Assembly (NCBI GenBank): GCA_029550525.1
Contig: JAKPHF010000082.1
Span: forward strand, 36,174 to 100,173
DNA length: 64,000 nucleotides
Source of the DNA: Planctomycetota bacterium
Lineage (GTDB): Bacteria; Planctomycetota; Phycisphaerae; UBA1845; PWPN01
Direction: 5' to 3'
Part shown: positions 17,273-26,109 of the stretch, one piece after another
Numbering within the stretch: position 1 is the first letter of the stretch
Layout of the letters: every line of letters starts with the position of its first letter
The notes under the pieces: model-generated
Seen by the model: only the letters and a program-made list of their open reading frames with translations
Told to the model about the DNA's origin: nothing
The model's database searches: none
Program-made: the position numbers and the translations under genes

Positions 17273-18220
17273 TCAGACGACTTTCGCGGCCAGCAGCAAC
17301 ATGCTGGCCAGCAGAGCCGGCCCGGCGGCGGCCAGCGGGCTGATCAGCGTTCGCCCGCGAGCCCATGCCTCGGGCGTCTGACCGGGGAACACCGGCGTGT
17401 CTGCCGTGCCGCACTCCGGACAAGCCAGCGAAGGAGAGAAGTTGCGAAGTTCGCCGCAGCTTCCGCAGATGAACAGTTCCATCCCTCGCCAGGCCTCGAC
17501 CAGCCGTTGGTGCCAAGCTTGCATGCCCAGGGCGGTCAGACTGATGGCTGAGAGGATCAGGCCGCAGGCGTTAATCGACATGCGATCCCAACCACGGCCA
17601 GCCACCGCCAGGATCCCCAGCACGATCAGCAGCCCGAGCAAGGCCGTCCATTCGCAGACCACCAGCCCCACCAGCGTGCGGCGGACGCGTTGCGTTCGCG
17701 CCAGGAGAGCCGTGGTTTGCCCCGGCTCCCAGTCTGCCGGCGCAAGGGCCGACAGGCGTGCACTCACCATCGACGCCTGGTGTTCGAGCCAGCGGACAAG
17801 CCGAGAACGGGCGAGTGCACGGAAAACCCCGTTCGCCGCGGACGCTACTCGCACGAAGGCGGGTCTGACAAGTTCCCATGTGCGGCCTGCGATAGCAGTG
17901 GCCCGAAGGATCGCTGCGCGCATCACCTGTCGGGCCGCTTTACCCGCGGTGGTCAACCGGCCGGCCATCCATTCGCCGATCTCCCGGACCCGCACGTACA
18001 GACGCATGGACAAAGAAGGCGGCGCGGGCCGCAGCGGCAGCGCCAGACGCCGGATCTCTGCGGGCGGCTGATCGAAACCCAATTGAGGCCGGCGGCGACG
18101 ACGGCGAAGCGGATTATGCTTCTTGAGAAACTCGATCGGCGGTAGCGTGCTCAGACGGCCGATGAGGTCGCGACGCGGACGTGACTTGCGGGTTCCACCC
18201 GTCTTGGCAGGCGCCTCCAT
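17273..18220 (-). CDS. Zinc-ribbon membrane protein of unknown function
   Basis: A 315-residue protein I do not recognise. The N-terminal part is basic (Arg-rich stretch near residues 35-50) and probably cytoplasmic. Two hydrophobic segments near 185-210 and 215-240 precede a rubredoxin-like zinc ribbon with CGSCGELRNFSPSLACPECG near 255-275, and a final hydrophobic segment lies at about 292-313. GGAGGTG precedes the ATG, so the start is good. It follows the sigma-54 activator gene on the same strand by 156 bp; whether they are cotranscribed is unclear. Confidence 0.65.
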   Translation of the reverse strand: MEAPAKTGGTRKSRPRRDLIGRLSTLPPIEFLKKHNPLRRRRRRPQLGFDQPPAEIRRLALPLRPAPPSLSMRLYVRVREIGEWMAGRLTTAGKAARQVMRAAILRATAIAGRTWELVRPAFVRVASAANGVFRALARSRLVRWLEHQASMVSARLSALAPADWEPGQTTALLARTQRVRRTLVGLVVCEWTALLGLLIVLGILAVAGRGWDRMSINACGLILSAISLTALGMQAWHQRLVEAWRGMELFICGSCGELRNFSPSLACPECGTADTPVFPGQTPEAWARGRTLISPLAAAGPALLASMLLLAAKVV

Positions 18221-18376
18221 GCACCACCTCCGATGCTGGCCGGTCGAATGCGAGCCAGCTTCTGGATACTCTCAGCCTTCGGCGGCCGGCGACGTGCGCT
18301 GGCACCGCCGCACGCGTGCCATGAGTGTACCATTTTCAGCCCGCTTGGCGAGCCTCTTTCCGCCCAAGTCGCCGTT

Positions 18377-19972
18377 TCACTTGCGGAACCGCTGCCAGTC
18401 GATGCCCAGCTTGCGCATCCGGGCCCGCAACGTGTGGGGATTGATGTCGAGCAGTCGGGCCGCCCCTTTGTCGCCCTCGATTTGTCCGCCGGTGTACTCC
18501 AGCACGGCGCAAATGTGGCCCGCCATGGCTTCGTCCAGCGTGGGCAGGCCGTTCCCCTTCGTCGAGGGAGCGGAATTGTCCTGCCGCGACGAAGTCGCGC
18601 ATCTTGCGGCGGCACCGACGGTTGGTGCCGCACCCAGGGCTGTGAAAACTTCCAGCGTCTTGCCATCGCCAAGGATGGCCGCCCGGTCCATGACCGCGGC
18701 CAGTTCGCGAACGTTGCCGGGCCAGTGATAGGACCGCAGCAACTCGATGTCCGCCGCCGTGGGGGCCAGTGGGCGGAAGCCGAACCGACGGCAGGCTCGC
18801 AGGGCGAAGTGGGCCGCCAGCGCCGGAATGTCCTCCGGACGGTCTCGCAGCGACGGCAAATCGATGGGGAATACGGCGATGCGGTACCATAGATCCTCGC
18901 GGAATTGGCCGGCCGCTACCATCTCTTGCAGGTTGCGATGCGTGGCCGCCACGATGCGCACGTCCACGACCATCTGCCGTTGACCGCCCACACGCTCGAA
19001 CACGCCGTCCTGCAACACTCGCAGCAGACGCACCTGCGCCGCGGGCGGCAACTCGCCGATTTCATCGAGAAACAGCGTGCCACCGTCGGCTCGTTCAAAC
19101 CATCCTTTGCGCGTCGCAATGGCACCGGTGAAGCTGCCTCGCTCGTGGCCGAACAGTTCCGAGTCGATCAGTTCGGAAGGGATGGCACCGCAGTTGACGC
19201 GGAGGAACGGTCCGTTCGCCCGTTGTGAACGAGTGTGGATCGCGCGAGCGATCACTTCCTTGCCGGAGCCGGTCTCGCCCAGGATCAGCACGGGCACGTC
19301 CAGTCGGGCCACCTGATGGACGCGGTCCATGACCGGTTTGAGGCCGCCATCCGCCCCGACGATCTCTTCATGGAAGTCCTGCCGGCCCAGCTTGGTGAGC
19401 AGCGACCGGCGATCGGCCTCCGCCGCCTCGCGCAGCACCCGCAGTTCCCGCAGCCGGCTGTCATTCTCCAGGGCCACCGAAAACGGCTCAAGCAGACGCT
19501 CCAGAACCGGCAGGCTGGCTGGATGAAAGCACGCCCCTTCGCGAGCGATCAGGACGACCAGTCCGATGGGCCCCTCGGCGCTCGTCAGCGGACCGACGAG
19601 CATATCGTTGCGAACCGCTTCCGGCAGCACGCCCACGGGCACCGGTGCGGACGAAGGACGATGGAAGTGCAGGATTTGGCCTTGGCGGGCCCACGCCAGC
19701 AGTTCCTCCAATTGGCCGGCCGACAACTCGTTCCGCGTGTGTTCGGGAGCGGTCGCCGAGCCGCACAACCCGACGCCTACGGTCTCCACACACGAGCGCT
19801 TCGGGTCGATGCGCCGCACCAGCATCATTTCCAGCGGCCAACGCCGGGCCAGAATGGGCGCCATTAGTGCGGCGGCCTCACCAATCTCGATGTGCTTGCA
19901 CGCCTCTCGCCAGATCTCCAGTAGTAATGAATTGCACTCTTCCATGCGTCTGCTCGAATCCCCACCCATCAT
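18377..19972 (-). CDS. Sigma-54-dependent activator with GAF, AAA+ and Fis domains
   Basis: A 531-residue bacterial enhancer-binding protein. Residues about 25-180 look like a GAF-type sensor. The AAA+ domain (about 205-430) has Walker A GETGSGKE near 232, the sigma-54 contact loop GSFTGA near 280 and Walker B GGTLFLDEIGEL. The C-terminal Fis-type helix-turn-helix includes GAARLLDINPHTLRARMRKL. It is divergent from the sulfate transporter operon, whose upstream region contains a -24/-12 promoter, so control of sulfate uptake is a reasonable inference. The signal sensed by the GAF domain is unknown. Confidence 0.92.
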   Translation of the reverse strand: MMGGDSSRRMEECNSLLLEIWREACKHIEIGEAAALMAPILARRWPLEMMLVRRIDPKRSCVETVGVGLCGSATAPEHTRNELSAGQLEELLAWARQGQILHFHRPSSAPVPVGVLPEAVRNDMLVGPLTSAEGPIGLVVLIAREGACFHPASLPVLERLLEPFSVALENDSRLRELRVLREAAEADRRSLLTKLGRQDFHEEIVGADGGLKPVMDRVHQVARLDVPVLILGETGSGKEVIARAIHTRSQRANGPFLRVNCGAIPSELIDSELFGHERGSFTGAIATRKGWFERADGGTLFLDEIGELPPAAQVRLLRVLQDGVFERVGGQRQMVVDVRIVAATHRNLQEMVAAGQFREDLWYRIAVFPIDLPSLRDRPEDIPALAAHFALRACRRFGFRPLAPTAADIELLRSYHWPGNVRELAAVMDRAAILGDGKTLEVFTALGAAPTVGAAARCATSSRQDNSAPSTKGNGLPTLDEAMAGHICAVLEYTGGQIEGDKGAARLLDINPHTLRARMRKLGIDWQRFRK

Positions 19973-19999
19973 ATTTGACGGCTGCTACCAGTATAGATC

Positions 20000-20012
20000 A
20001 CGGGGACCCCGT
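20000..20012. promoter_or_regulatory. Palindromic candidate activator site
   Basis: ACGGGGACCCCGT is a perfect 13-bp palindrome about 60 bp upstream of the -24 element and about 30 bp before the activator gene. This is a suitable place for an enhancer-binding protein site or autoregulatory operator. Assignment rests on position and symmetry only. Confidence 0.4.
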
Positions 20013-20065
20013 ATTCGACCTCGCGCCGGGCTCGAAAAAAGGGGGTATTGACCGCGAAATACGTG

Positions 20066-20082
20066 TTGGCACGCCGGATGCC
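20066..20082 (+). promoter_or_regulatory. Sigma-54 (-24/-12) promoter of the sulfate transport operon
   Basis: TTGGCAC, five bases, then ATGC gives the invariant GG (20068-20069) and GC (20080-20081) doublets 10 bp apart, matching TGGCAC-N5-TTGC with one mismatch. It points at the sulfate-binding protein gene, leaving a leader of about 85 nt. The divergent gene encodes a sigma-54 activator, which strengthens the call. Confidence 0.68.
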
Positions 20083-20087
20083 GAGTG

Positions 20088-20118
20088 CAGCCCCCGGGTG
20101 CAGAAAACAGCCCCCGGG
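20088..20118. repeat. Direct repeat of CAGCCCCCGGG, 20-bp period
   Basis: The 11-mer occurs at 20088-20098 and 20108-20118, two helical turns apart, around the expected transcription start of the sulfate operon. It may be a repressor site or a coincidence. Confidence 0.4.
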
Positions 20119-20178
20119 CAGCGGGAAAGCTCCGCGGTGGCGGGCATGCTGCCAACCTGCGAGTGGAGGAAGGACTAA

Positions 20179-21180
20179 ATGAGGTATGCCGTTGGAATCT
20201 GGTCGGTCTGGGCTTTCGGCGCGGCAGCCCTGGCGGCCGATCCGGTCACATTGCTGAACGTATCCTACGACCCGACTCGGGAGTTCTACCAGGAGATCAA
20301 CGCTCTTTTCGCAAAGGAGTGGGAGGCCAAGCACGGCCAGAAAGTCACCATCCGCCAGTCCCATTCCGGCTCGGGCAAGCAGGCCCGGGCCGTCATCGAC
20401 GGCCTGGAAGCGGACGTGGTCACGTTGGCGGTGGCTCAAGACATCGACGAAATCGCCAGCCGCAGCGGCCGGGTGCGCTCGGACTGGCAGCAAGCCTTCA
20501 AGTTTAACAGCTCGCCGTACACCTCGACGATCGTCCTGCTGGTGCGCAAGGGCAATCCCAAGGGCATCAAGGATTGGGACGACTTGGCCCGGCCCGGCAT
20601 TGGTGTGATCACGCCAAATCCCAAGACGGGCGGCGGGGCTCGCTGGAACTATCTGGCCGCCTGGGGCTATGCCGTCAAGAAGCACAACGGCGATGAGGTC
20701 AAGGCTCGCGAGCTGGTCGCTGCCATCTTCCGGAACGTGCCCGTGCTGGATCCGTCGGCCAGGGCGGCGACCACCACGTTCGTGCAACGACGCATCGGCG
20801 ATGTGCTGATTACGTGGGAGAATGAGGCCCGTCTGGCCATCGAGCAGTTGGGCCGCGATCCGTTGGAGATCGTCCTGCCGTCGGTCACGATCCTGGCCGA
20901 ACCGCCGGTCGCCGTCGTTGACCGCGTGGTGGACAAGCGCGGCACACGAGCGGTGGCCACCGCCTACCTGGAGTTTCTCTACAGCGAGAAGGGCCAGGAA
21001 CTGGCCGCCAAGCATCATTACCGACCGCGCGATCCCAAGGTCGCCCAGGCGTACGCAGACAAGTTCCCCAAAATCGAGACGTTCACCATCGAAGAGCTGT
21101 TCGGCGGCTGGGCCAAAGCCCAGAAGGTCCACTTTGACGACGGTGGCACGTTCGACCAGATCTACAGCCCCAGGCGATAA
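20179..21180 (+). CDS. Sulfate ABC transporter substrate-binding protein (Sbp/CysP-like)
   Basis: A 333-residue periplasmic sulfate or thiosulfate binding protein with a signal peptide (VWAFGAAALAADPVTLLNVS). Family landmarks include SYDPTREFYQEIN, SHSGSGKQARAVIDGLEADVVTLA, the ligand-site region ITPNPKTGGGARWNYLAAWGYA and VLITWENEA. GGAGGAAGGA precedes the ATG. First gene of the operon with the two permeases and the ATPase. Confidence 0.93.
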   Translation: MRYAVGIWSVWAFGAAALAADPVTLLNVSYDPTREFYQEINALFAKEWEAKHGQKVTIRQSHSGSGKQARAVIDGLEADVVTLAVAQDIDEIASRSGRVRSDWQQAFKFNSSPYTSTIVLLVRKGNPKGIKDWDDLARPGIGVITPNPKTGGGARWNYLAAWGYAVKKHNGDEVKARELVAAIFRNVPVLDPSARAATTTFVQRRIGDVLITWENEARLAIEQLGRDPLEIVLPSVTILAEPPVAVVDRVVDKRGTRAVATAYLEFLYSEKGQELAAKHHYRPRDPKVAQAYADKFPKIETFTIEELFGGWAKAQKVHFDDGGTFDQIYSPRR

Positions 21181-21194
21181 CGGAGAGAACCGCA

Positions 21195-22028
21195 ATGGCG
21201 TTGCTGCGAATCAAGCAACCCAGCGTGCTTCCGGGATTCGGTCCTGGGCTGGGATTGACGCTGACATACATGAGCCTGCTGGTCTTTCTGCCGCTAGCCG
21301 CACTGCTCCTGCAGACCGCTCGGCTCAGCTGGGAGCAGTTCTGGAGTACGGTGAGCGACCCTCGCGCGGTCGCGGCATACCGATTGAGCATCGGTGCGTC
21401 GGCCATCGCGGCAGCGATCAACGTGGTGTTCGGCCTGTTGGTGGCGTGGGTGCTCGTGCGGTATCGGTTCCCGGGGCGGCGTTTGCTCGACGCGATCATC
21501 GATCTGCCGTTCGCGTTACCCACGGCCGTCGCCGGCATCGCCCTGACGTCGATTCTGGCGACGAACGGTTGGGTCGGTCGGTTTCTCGAGCCATTGGGCA
21601 TCCAGGCGGCATTCACGCCGTTGGGCGTGGTCATCGCGCTGACGTTCATCAGCTTTCCCTTCGTGGTTCGTACGCTTCAGCCCGTGCTGGAGCAGATTGA
21701 TCCGGAGGTGGAAGAGGCGGCGATGAGTCTCGGCGCCAGCCGGTACAAGACCATCCGTCGCGTGATCCTGCCGCAGCTGGTTCCGGCCGTGGTGACGGGT
21801 TTCGCCCTCGCGCTGGCCCGGGCCATCGGCGAATACGGGTCGGTCGTTTTTATCTCGGGCAACATGCCCATGCGAACGGAGATCGCCCCGCTGCTGGTCG
21901 TGATCAAGCTCGAACAATACGACCACGCGGGCGCCACCGCCATCGCGGTGGTCATGCTGGTGCTGTCGTTCACGTTGCTGCTGGCGATCAACTCGCTGCA
22001 GCGCTGGAGTGGACGGAAATACCGATAA
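21195..22028 (+). CDS. cysT: Sulfate ABC transporter permease CysT
   Basis: A 277-residue inner-membrane permease with six predicted helices. The EAA-loop contact site for the ATPase is EEAAMSLGASRYKTIRRVILPQL (about residues 175-197). LPTAVAGIALTSILA and GEYGSVVFISGNMP are typical of CysT/CysU. It starts 14 bp after the binding-protein gene and is followed by the second permease. Confidence 0.93.
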   Translation: MALLRIKQPSVLPGFGPGLGLTLTYMSLLVFLPLAALLLQTARLSWEQFWSTVSDPRAVAAYRLSIGASAIAAAINVVFGLLVAWVLVRYRFPGRRLLDAIIDLPFALPTAVAGIALTSILATNGWVGRFLEPLGIQAAFTPLGVVIALTFISFPFVVRTLQPVLEQIDPEVEEAAMSLGASRYKTIRRVILPQLVPAVVTGFALALARAIGEYGSVVFISGNMPMRTEIAPLLVVIKLEQYDHAGATAIAVVMLVLSFTLLLAINSLQRWSGRKYR

Positions 22029-22053
22029 ACGGCTGACGCGGAGCGGAAACGGG

Positions 22054-22971
22054 ATGAGTGTGGAAGTTCAGGACATATCGATGAACCTCGAACCGGTTCG
22101 GTACGAGCCGCCGGGGTCCGCTCGCACCGCCGAACGGGCGATCGCCGAACCGCGCTGGGTTCGCACATTGTTGATCGTTGCCGTGTGGGTGTTCTTGGCC
22201 TTGTTTCTCCTGTTTCCGTTGGTCGCGATCTTCGCACAGGCTCTGGAGAATGGCGTTTCCGCCTACTGGGCCGCACTGACGGAACCCGACGCCGTGGCCT
22301 CCATCAAGCTGACCTTGTTGGTCGCGGCGATCGTGGTCCCCCTGAACACGTTGTTCGGCATCGTGGCCGCCTGGACGGTGGCCAAGTTCGAGTTTGTCGG
22401 CAAGAGCGTTCTCGTGACGCTGATCGACCTGCCCTTCGCCGTTTCGCCGGTGATTGCCGGTCTCATCTACGTCCTGGTGTTCGGCATGCAGGGCTGGTTC
22501 GGGCCGTGGCTCGACGAGCATGGCATCAAGATCATCTTCGCCGTGCCGGGCATCGTGCTGGCGACGCTCTTCGTCACGCTGCCGTTCGTGGCCCGCGAGC
22601 TGATCCCGCTCATGCAGGCTCAGGGCGTGGAAGAGGAGGAAGCGGCACGAGTCCTGGGAGCGAGCGCTTTCCAGACGTTCCGGCGGGTCACGCTGCCGAA
22701 CATCAAATGGGGTCTGCTGTACGGGATCATCCTGTGCAATGCCCGCGCCATGGGCGAGTTCGGCGCGGTGTCCGTGGTGTCGGGCCATATCCGCGGTCTG
22801 ACCAACACTGTGCCGTTGCACGCCGAGGTGCTGTACAACGAATACGACTCCGTCGGCGCCTTCGCCGTGGCCTCATTGCTGGCGTTTCTTGCCCTGGCCA
22901 CGCTGATTCTCAAGACCGTCGTCGAGTCTCGCTCTCGGAGACAGATGTCTGACACAGGTGTGGGTGCATGA
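22054..22971 (+). CDS. cysW: Sulfate ABC transporter permease CysW
   Basis: A 305-residue permease, partner of CysT. The EAA loop includes EEEEAARVLGASAFQTFRRV and the C-terminal half has ARAMGEFGAVSVVSGHIRG, the CysW hallmark. The ATG at 22054 is favoured; an in-frame extension to 22009 would overlap the end of cysT. The stop overlaps the cysA start as ATGA. Confidence 0.92.
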   Translation: MSVEVQDISMNLEPVRYEPPGSARTAERAIAEPRWVRTLLIVAVWVFLALFLLFPLVAIFAQALENGVSAYWAALTEPDAVASIKLTLLVAAIVVPLNTLFGIVAAWTVAKFEFVGKSVLVTLIDLPFAVSPVIAGLIYVLVFGMQGWFGPWLDEHGIKIIFAVPGIVLATLFVTLPFVARELIPLMQAQGVEEEEAARVLGASAFQTFRRVTLPNIKWGLLYGIILCNARAMGEFGAVSVVSGHIRGLTNTVPLHAEVLYNEYDSVGAFAVASLLAFLALATLILKTVVESRSRRQMSDTGVGA

Positions 22972-24044
22972 GTATCGAGATTCGGAACATCAGCAAGACC
23001 TTCGGCCAGTTTCCCGCCTTGCGAGGCGTGGATCTGGACGTGCCGACCGGCGAACTGGTCGCGCTGCTCGGTCCGTCGGGATCGGGCAAGACCACGCTCC
23101 TGCGCATCCTGGCCGGTCTGGAGCAGCCGGATCCCGGCAGCGGCTCCATCCGCTTCCACGGCCAGGACGTGGCGGCGTACAAGGCCGCCGAACGGGGCGT
23201 TGGTTTCGTGTTCCAGCATTACGCTCTGTTCCGTCACATGACGGTCTTTGAAAACATCGCGTTCGGACTGCGGGTGCGGCCATGGCGGCAGCGGCCCTCG
23301 CGTCAGGAAATCCGCGAGCGAGTGACGCGCCTGCTGCAGCTGATTCAGCTCGAACCCCTGGCTCGTCGCTATCCGGCCCAATTGTCCGGCGGACAGCGTC
23401 AGCGCGTGGCCCTGGCTCGGGCTCTGGCCGTCGAGCCGCGCGTGCTCCTGCTCGATGAGCCGTTCGGTGCTTTGGACGCGAAGGTGCGGCAGGATCTGCG
23501 CCGTTGGCTTCGGCGGCTCCATGACGAGATCCAGGTCACCAGCGTGTTTGTCACTCACGACCAGGAAGAGGCGCTCGAAGTGGCCAACCGCGTGGTGGTC
23601 ATGAATCAGGGGCGGATTGAGCAGACCGGGGCGCCGGACGAGGTATTCCACCATCCGGCCAACGAATTCGTGATGAACTTCCTGGGTAACGTGAACGTGT
23701 TCCAGGGCCGCGTGGAAGGAAACCGCACGTTCTTCGGCCCGATGCCGGTGGAAGATGCGCACCCGCTGAGCTTTTCGGCTCGCATGGCGGCTCGGGGCTT
23801 CGTCCGCCCCCACGAGCTGGAACTGGCCCGTTCCGCCAACGGGCATCCTTGCTTCCCCGCTCGCGTGGCTCACGTGAATGCCGCCGGACCGCAGGTCAAA
23901 ATCGAACTCATCGCCGGCGATGGCGAGCGCGTCGATGTGGAGATGGCCCAGGACCGTTATCAGCAACTGCGTCTGGCCCGCGGTGAACAGGTATTTGTCA
24001 CCCCACGCAACATGAAAGTATTCGTCGAGGACTATCAGATTTGA
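22968..24044 (+). CDS. cysA: Sulfate/thiosulfate ABC transporter ATPase CysA
   Basis: A 358-residue ABC ATPase. It has Walker A GPSGSGKTTLLR near residue 35, signature LSGGQRQRVALARAL near 137, Walker B LLLDEPFGALD and the H-loop VFVTHDQEEALE. The C-terminal TOBE-like part (FLGNVNVFQGRVEG onward, with GFVRPHELEL) is typical of CysA. It powers uptake through CysT/CysW. Overlap with cysW supports translational coupling. Last gene of the operon. Confidence 0.94.
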   Translation: MSIEIRNISKTFGQFPALRGVDLDVPTGELVALLGPSGSGKTTLLRILAGLEQPDPGSGSIRFHGQDVAAYKAAERGVGFVFQHYALFRHMTVFENIAFGLRVRPWRQRPSRQEIRERVTRLLQLIQLEPLARRYPAQLSGGQRQRVALARALAVEPRVLLLDEPFGALDAKVRQDLRRWLRRLHDEIQVTSVFVTHDQEEALEVANRVVVMNQGRIEQTGAPDEVFHHPANEFVMNFLGNVNVFQGRVEGNRTFFGPMPVEDAHPLSFSARMAARGFVRPHELELARSANGHPCFPARVAHVNAAGPQVKIELIAGDGERVDVEMAQDRYQQLRLARGEQVFVTPRNMKVFVEDYQI

Positions 24045-24229
24045 CCGACCGGGGGGTTACGCCGGACCGGGCAGGAGGTTATCCATGTTGTGTTGTTGTT
24101 AACCCTCAAACCGTCATCACTCATCCATTCATACACGCGTAACCGTAACCCGTAACCCATGAACCGATCGCCTGGCTCTGCCGGAGGAGAGGCGATCCCG
24201 CAGGTACTCCGCGCCCAAGGAGATCTCAA
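24045..24229. repeat. Intergenic repeats and hairpin before the prepilin-like gene
   Basis: The gap holds CGTAACC words (CGCGTAACCGTAACCCGTAACC, 24136-24157), with an inverted GGTTACG at 24055-24061. A hairpin ATCGCCT (24167-24173)/AGGCGAT (24190-24196) follows. AAGGAG at 24217-24222 is the ribosome binding site of the next gene. No promoter stands out. Confidence 0.5.
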
Positions 24230-25117
24230 TTGTTCAAGAACCATGCTGAAACCACGTTGCTTGCGACTTCGAGCCGCAAACACCGAACCCCACGTTCGGG
24301 CTTCACGCTGATCGAAGTGCTGGTTGTGGTCGCCATCATCGCACTGCTGATCGCGATCCTGTTACCATCGCTGGCCAAAGCCCGCGATCAGGCCCGCGTG
24401 CCGGTCTGCCTTTCGAACCTCAAGTCGATGGGCCTGGCCACGCAGATTTACCTCAACAACAACAAGGAGCAGTATCCCGTCCGTTCGGCCAGCTCGGCCA
24501 CCGGCGGCGGAAGCGTGTTCGGTGCGTTCGAGCCCATGCGGACCATCATCAAGTCCGACCGGCGCCCGCTGGAGATCTTCGCCTGCCCCACCGACGCCGA
24601 TCCGGTCCGCGTCTATCCTTTGGGTGACGACATCGGAACCTATCCCGACGCTCTGGGCATCGGCACGTTTTACAAACTGCCGCCGGACTACACGATTCAG
24701 TACAGCTACGCACTGAACAACATGACCGGAATCAAGCCATCCAACGATCAGGAGCGTCTGATCTTCAATTCGAACGCTACCGCCTACAAGTTCGTGGATA
24801 AGACGCTCCTGTACGCCGATTCCGCGTGGATCAACGCCCGCGGTCACGACAAGGTGGTCAACGACGCGCCCAGGCTCAAAGGCCGCGTAGGCAATGCCGG
24901 CGCTAACTCGCGGATGGACGTGCTGGCCAACATCCCCGAGGAGCTGGGCGCGCCGATTGAGAAGTTCAAACGGCATCCGGCCGGCAACGACGTCCTGTTC
25001 ATGGATCATCACGCCGAGACAATATCGCAAAAGGCGCTATTCGCGCCGGCGACGGTATTGTACTCGTGGACGGAAGAGTGGAATCCTACCCTTACCCTCG
25101 AGACCACGTCACCGTGA
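24230..25117 (+). CDS. Prepilin-like protein (type II secretion/DUF1559-like)
   Basis: A 295-residue protein with a type IV prepilin N-terminus: GFTLIEVLVVVAIIALLIAI, with cleavage after Gly near residue 24, giving an N-methylated Phe and a membrane helix. Downstream sequence (CLSNLKSMGLATQIYLNNNK and the C-terminal RHPAGNDVLFMDHH, a variant of the H-X9-DG pattern) is typical of the abundant planctomycete pseudopilin-like proteins. The start codon is TTG at 24230: it has a perfect AAGGAG at 7-nt spacing and no in-frame ATG lies before the conserved region. Function in secretion or surface structure is not established. Confidence 0.85.
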   Translation: MFKNHAETTLLATSSRKHRTPRSGFTLIEVLVVVAIIALLIAILLPSLAKARDQARVPVCLSNLKSMGLATQIYLNNNKEQYPVRSASSATGGGSVFGAFEPMRTIIKSDRRPLEIFACPTDADPVRVYPLGDDIGTYPDALGIGTFYKLPPDYTIQYSYALNNMTGIKPSNDQERLIFNSNATAYKFVDKTLLYADSAWINARGHDKVVNDAPRLKGRVGNAGANSRMDVLANIPEELGAPIEKFKRHPAGNDVLFMDHHAETISQKALFAPATVLYSWTEEWNPTLTLETTSP

Positions 25118-25124
25118 CCGCCCG

Positions 25125-25164
25125 GCCGCCTGCGCACTGCCCATTCCCACGGGCGGCAGGCGGC
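25125..25164 (+). terminator. Hairpin just after the prepilin-like gene
   Basis: GCCGCCTGC (25125-25133) pairs with GCAGGCGGC (25156-25164), with an inner GCCC/GGGC stem, starting 8 bp after the stop. There is no U-run, so it is a weak intrinsic terminator or an mRNA-protecting hairpin. A second 9-bp stem, GCCGCTCAA/TTGAGCGGC, lies at 25179-25209. Confidence 0.4.
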
Positions 25165-25367
25165 GACTCTGACACGGTGCCGCTCAATCGCCGACGCCGG
25201 TTGAGCGGCGCCGATCAGTTCAACCGGGTCGGCGGCATCGAGCTCAGCCCGTGCGCTGCGGTAGTCGTCATCAACGAGGACGCGATCGAGCGTCAGCGAC
25301 GTCTCGATGAGGAGGGGAAGCAACCGCGGCAGGGAAAGGGAAGAGATGCCGCCGACCTGGTGTTTTT

Positions 25368-25460
25368 TGACTGGTCAGTTGCCAGTTGTCGGATTCTCGG
25401 ACGCGTGGAAAACCCGCGCAAGCTTCTTTCCACTGACCACTGACAACGGACCGCTGATCA
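25368..25460. repeat. Inverted-repeat element of the ACTGACCACTGAC family
   Basis: The left arm GACTGGTCAGTTGCCAGTTG (from 25369) and right arm CCACTGACCACTGACAACGG (from 25431) are imperfect inverted repeats flanking about 35 bp. The arms are the same words as in the element between tadA and pntB. It abuts the stop codon of the small minus-strand gene at 25462. The rest of 25210-25367 shows nothing I can assign. Confidence 0.65.
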
Positions 25461-25461
25461 A

Positions 25462-25749
25462 TCACGAAAACATATTCGTCGGTATGTTGTCCGGCGTGAT
25501 GCGGGCCAGGATCAGCGGTCGTTCCATCACCGCGCCCTGGACCTCGGCGGCCACTTGCTGGCCGCAAGCCGCCAGCGCTTCTTCCAGATGATCGAATGTC
25601 GGCGTGCTGACGGGCGGCGACTCGCATTCGCCGCGCCATTTGCCGCGCTGGTGGACGAGCTGAATCGGGATGGGGGTCTGAATGGCCAGGCCGTTGCCCA
25701 CCTGGTCCACTTCGATGGTCATGTTGACGCGGAACTCCATTTCCGTCAT
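25462..25749 (-). CDS. Small protein of unknown function (95 residues)
   Basis: The ATG at 25749 has GGAGG only 3 nt upstream, so the next Met may be used instead. The sequence MTIEVDQVGNGLAIQTPIPI followed by WRGECESPPVSTPTFDHLEE looks like a single compact alpha/beta domain, faintly reminiscent of HicB-like folds, but I do not recognise it. No toxin-like partner lies beside it. The strand-and-helix pattern and an acidic, non-Arg-rich composition favour real coding over the alternative frames. Confidence 0.55.
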   Translation of the reverse strand: MTEMEFRVNMTIEVDQVGNGLAIQTPIPIQLVHQRGKWRGECESPPVSTPTFDHLEEALAACGQQVAAEVQGAVMERPLILARITPDNIPTNMFS

Positions 25750-26109
25750 GCGCCTCCGTGTTGCAAGTTCGAGCAGGATTCGGTGCAAGGGCGAAGCGTA
25801 TCCGAACGGATCGCATGCTGCCCGATTCCACCACACGAATCAACGAAAATCAACACTCCTTCTGAGCCTGCATCGGTTAACCGAGGGGCAGCGCTGCGTT
25901 AAAAAACGGACCCTGGATGGATCTGCCACAAGTCGTCCGATAATCGGCACGCTCGCCGCACTCATGCAGACGGCCGTTGCCGCGGTCTGGTCGCAATCGC
26001 CCCATTCCGGTCAGTGCTCCAAAAGACGGGCCGAGCATTGCTAATTGGTTCGGGAATTCGGGCCGATTCAAACGTTGCCACAACGATCCGTTGCCTCAAG
26101 GAGCCGCTG
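25750..26109. other. Divergent gap before the HDOD gene
   Basis: About 360 bp without a credible gene. It contains the palindrome CCGATAATCGG (25937-25947), overlapping the recurrent word GTCCGATA, about 165 bp before the HDOD start, and AAGGAG at 26097-26102, the HDOD ribosome binding site. Nothing else identified. Confidence 0.4.
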
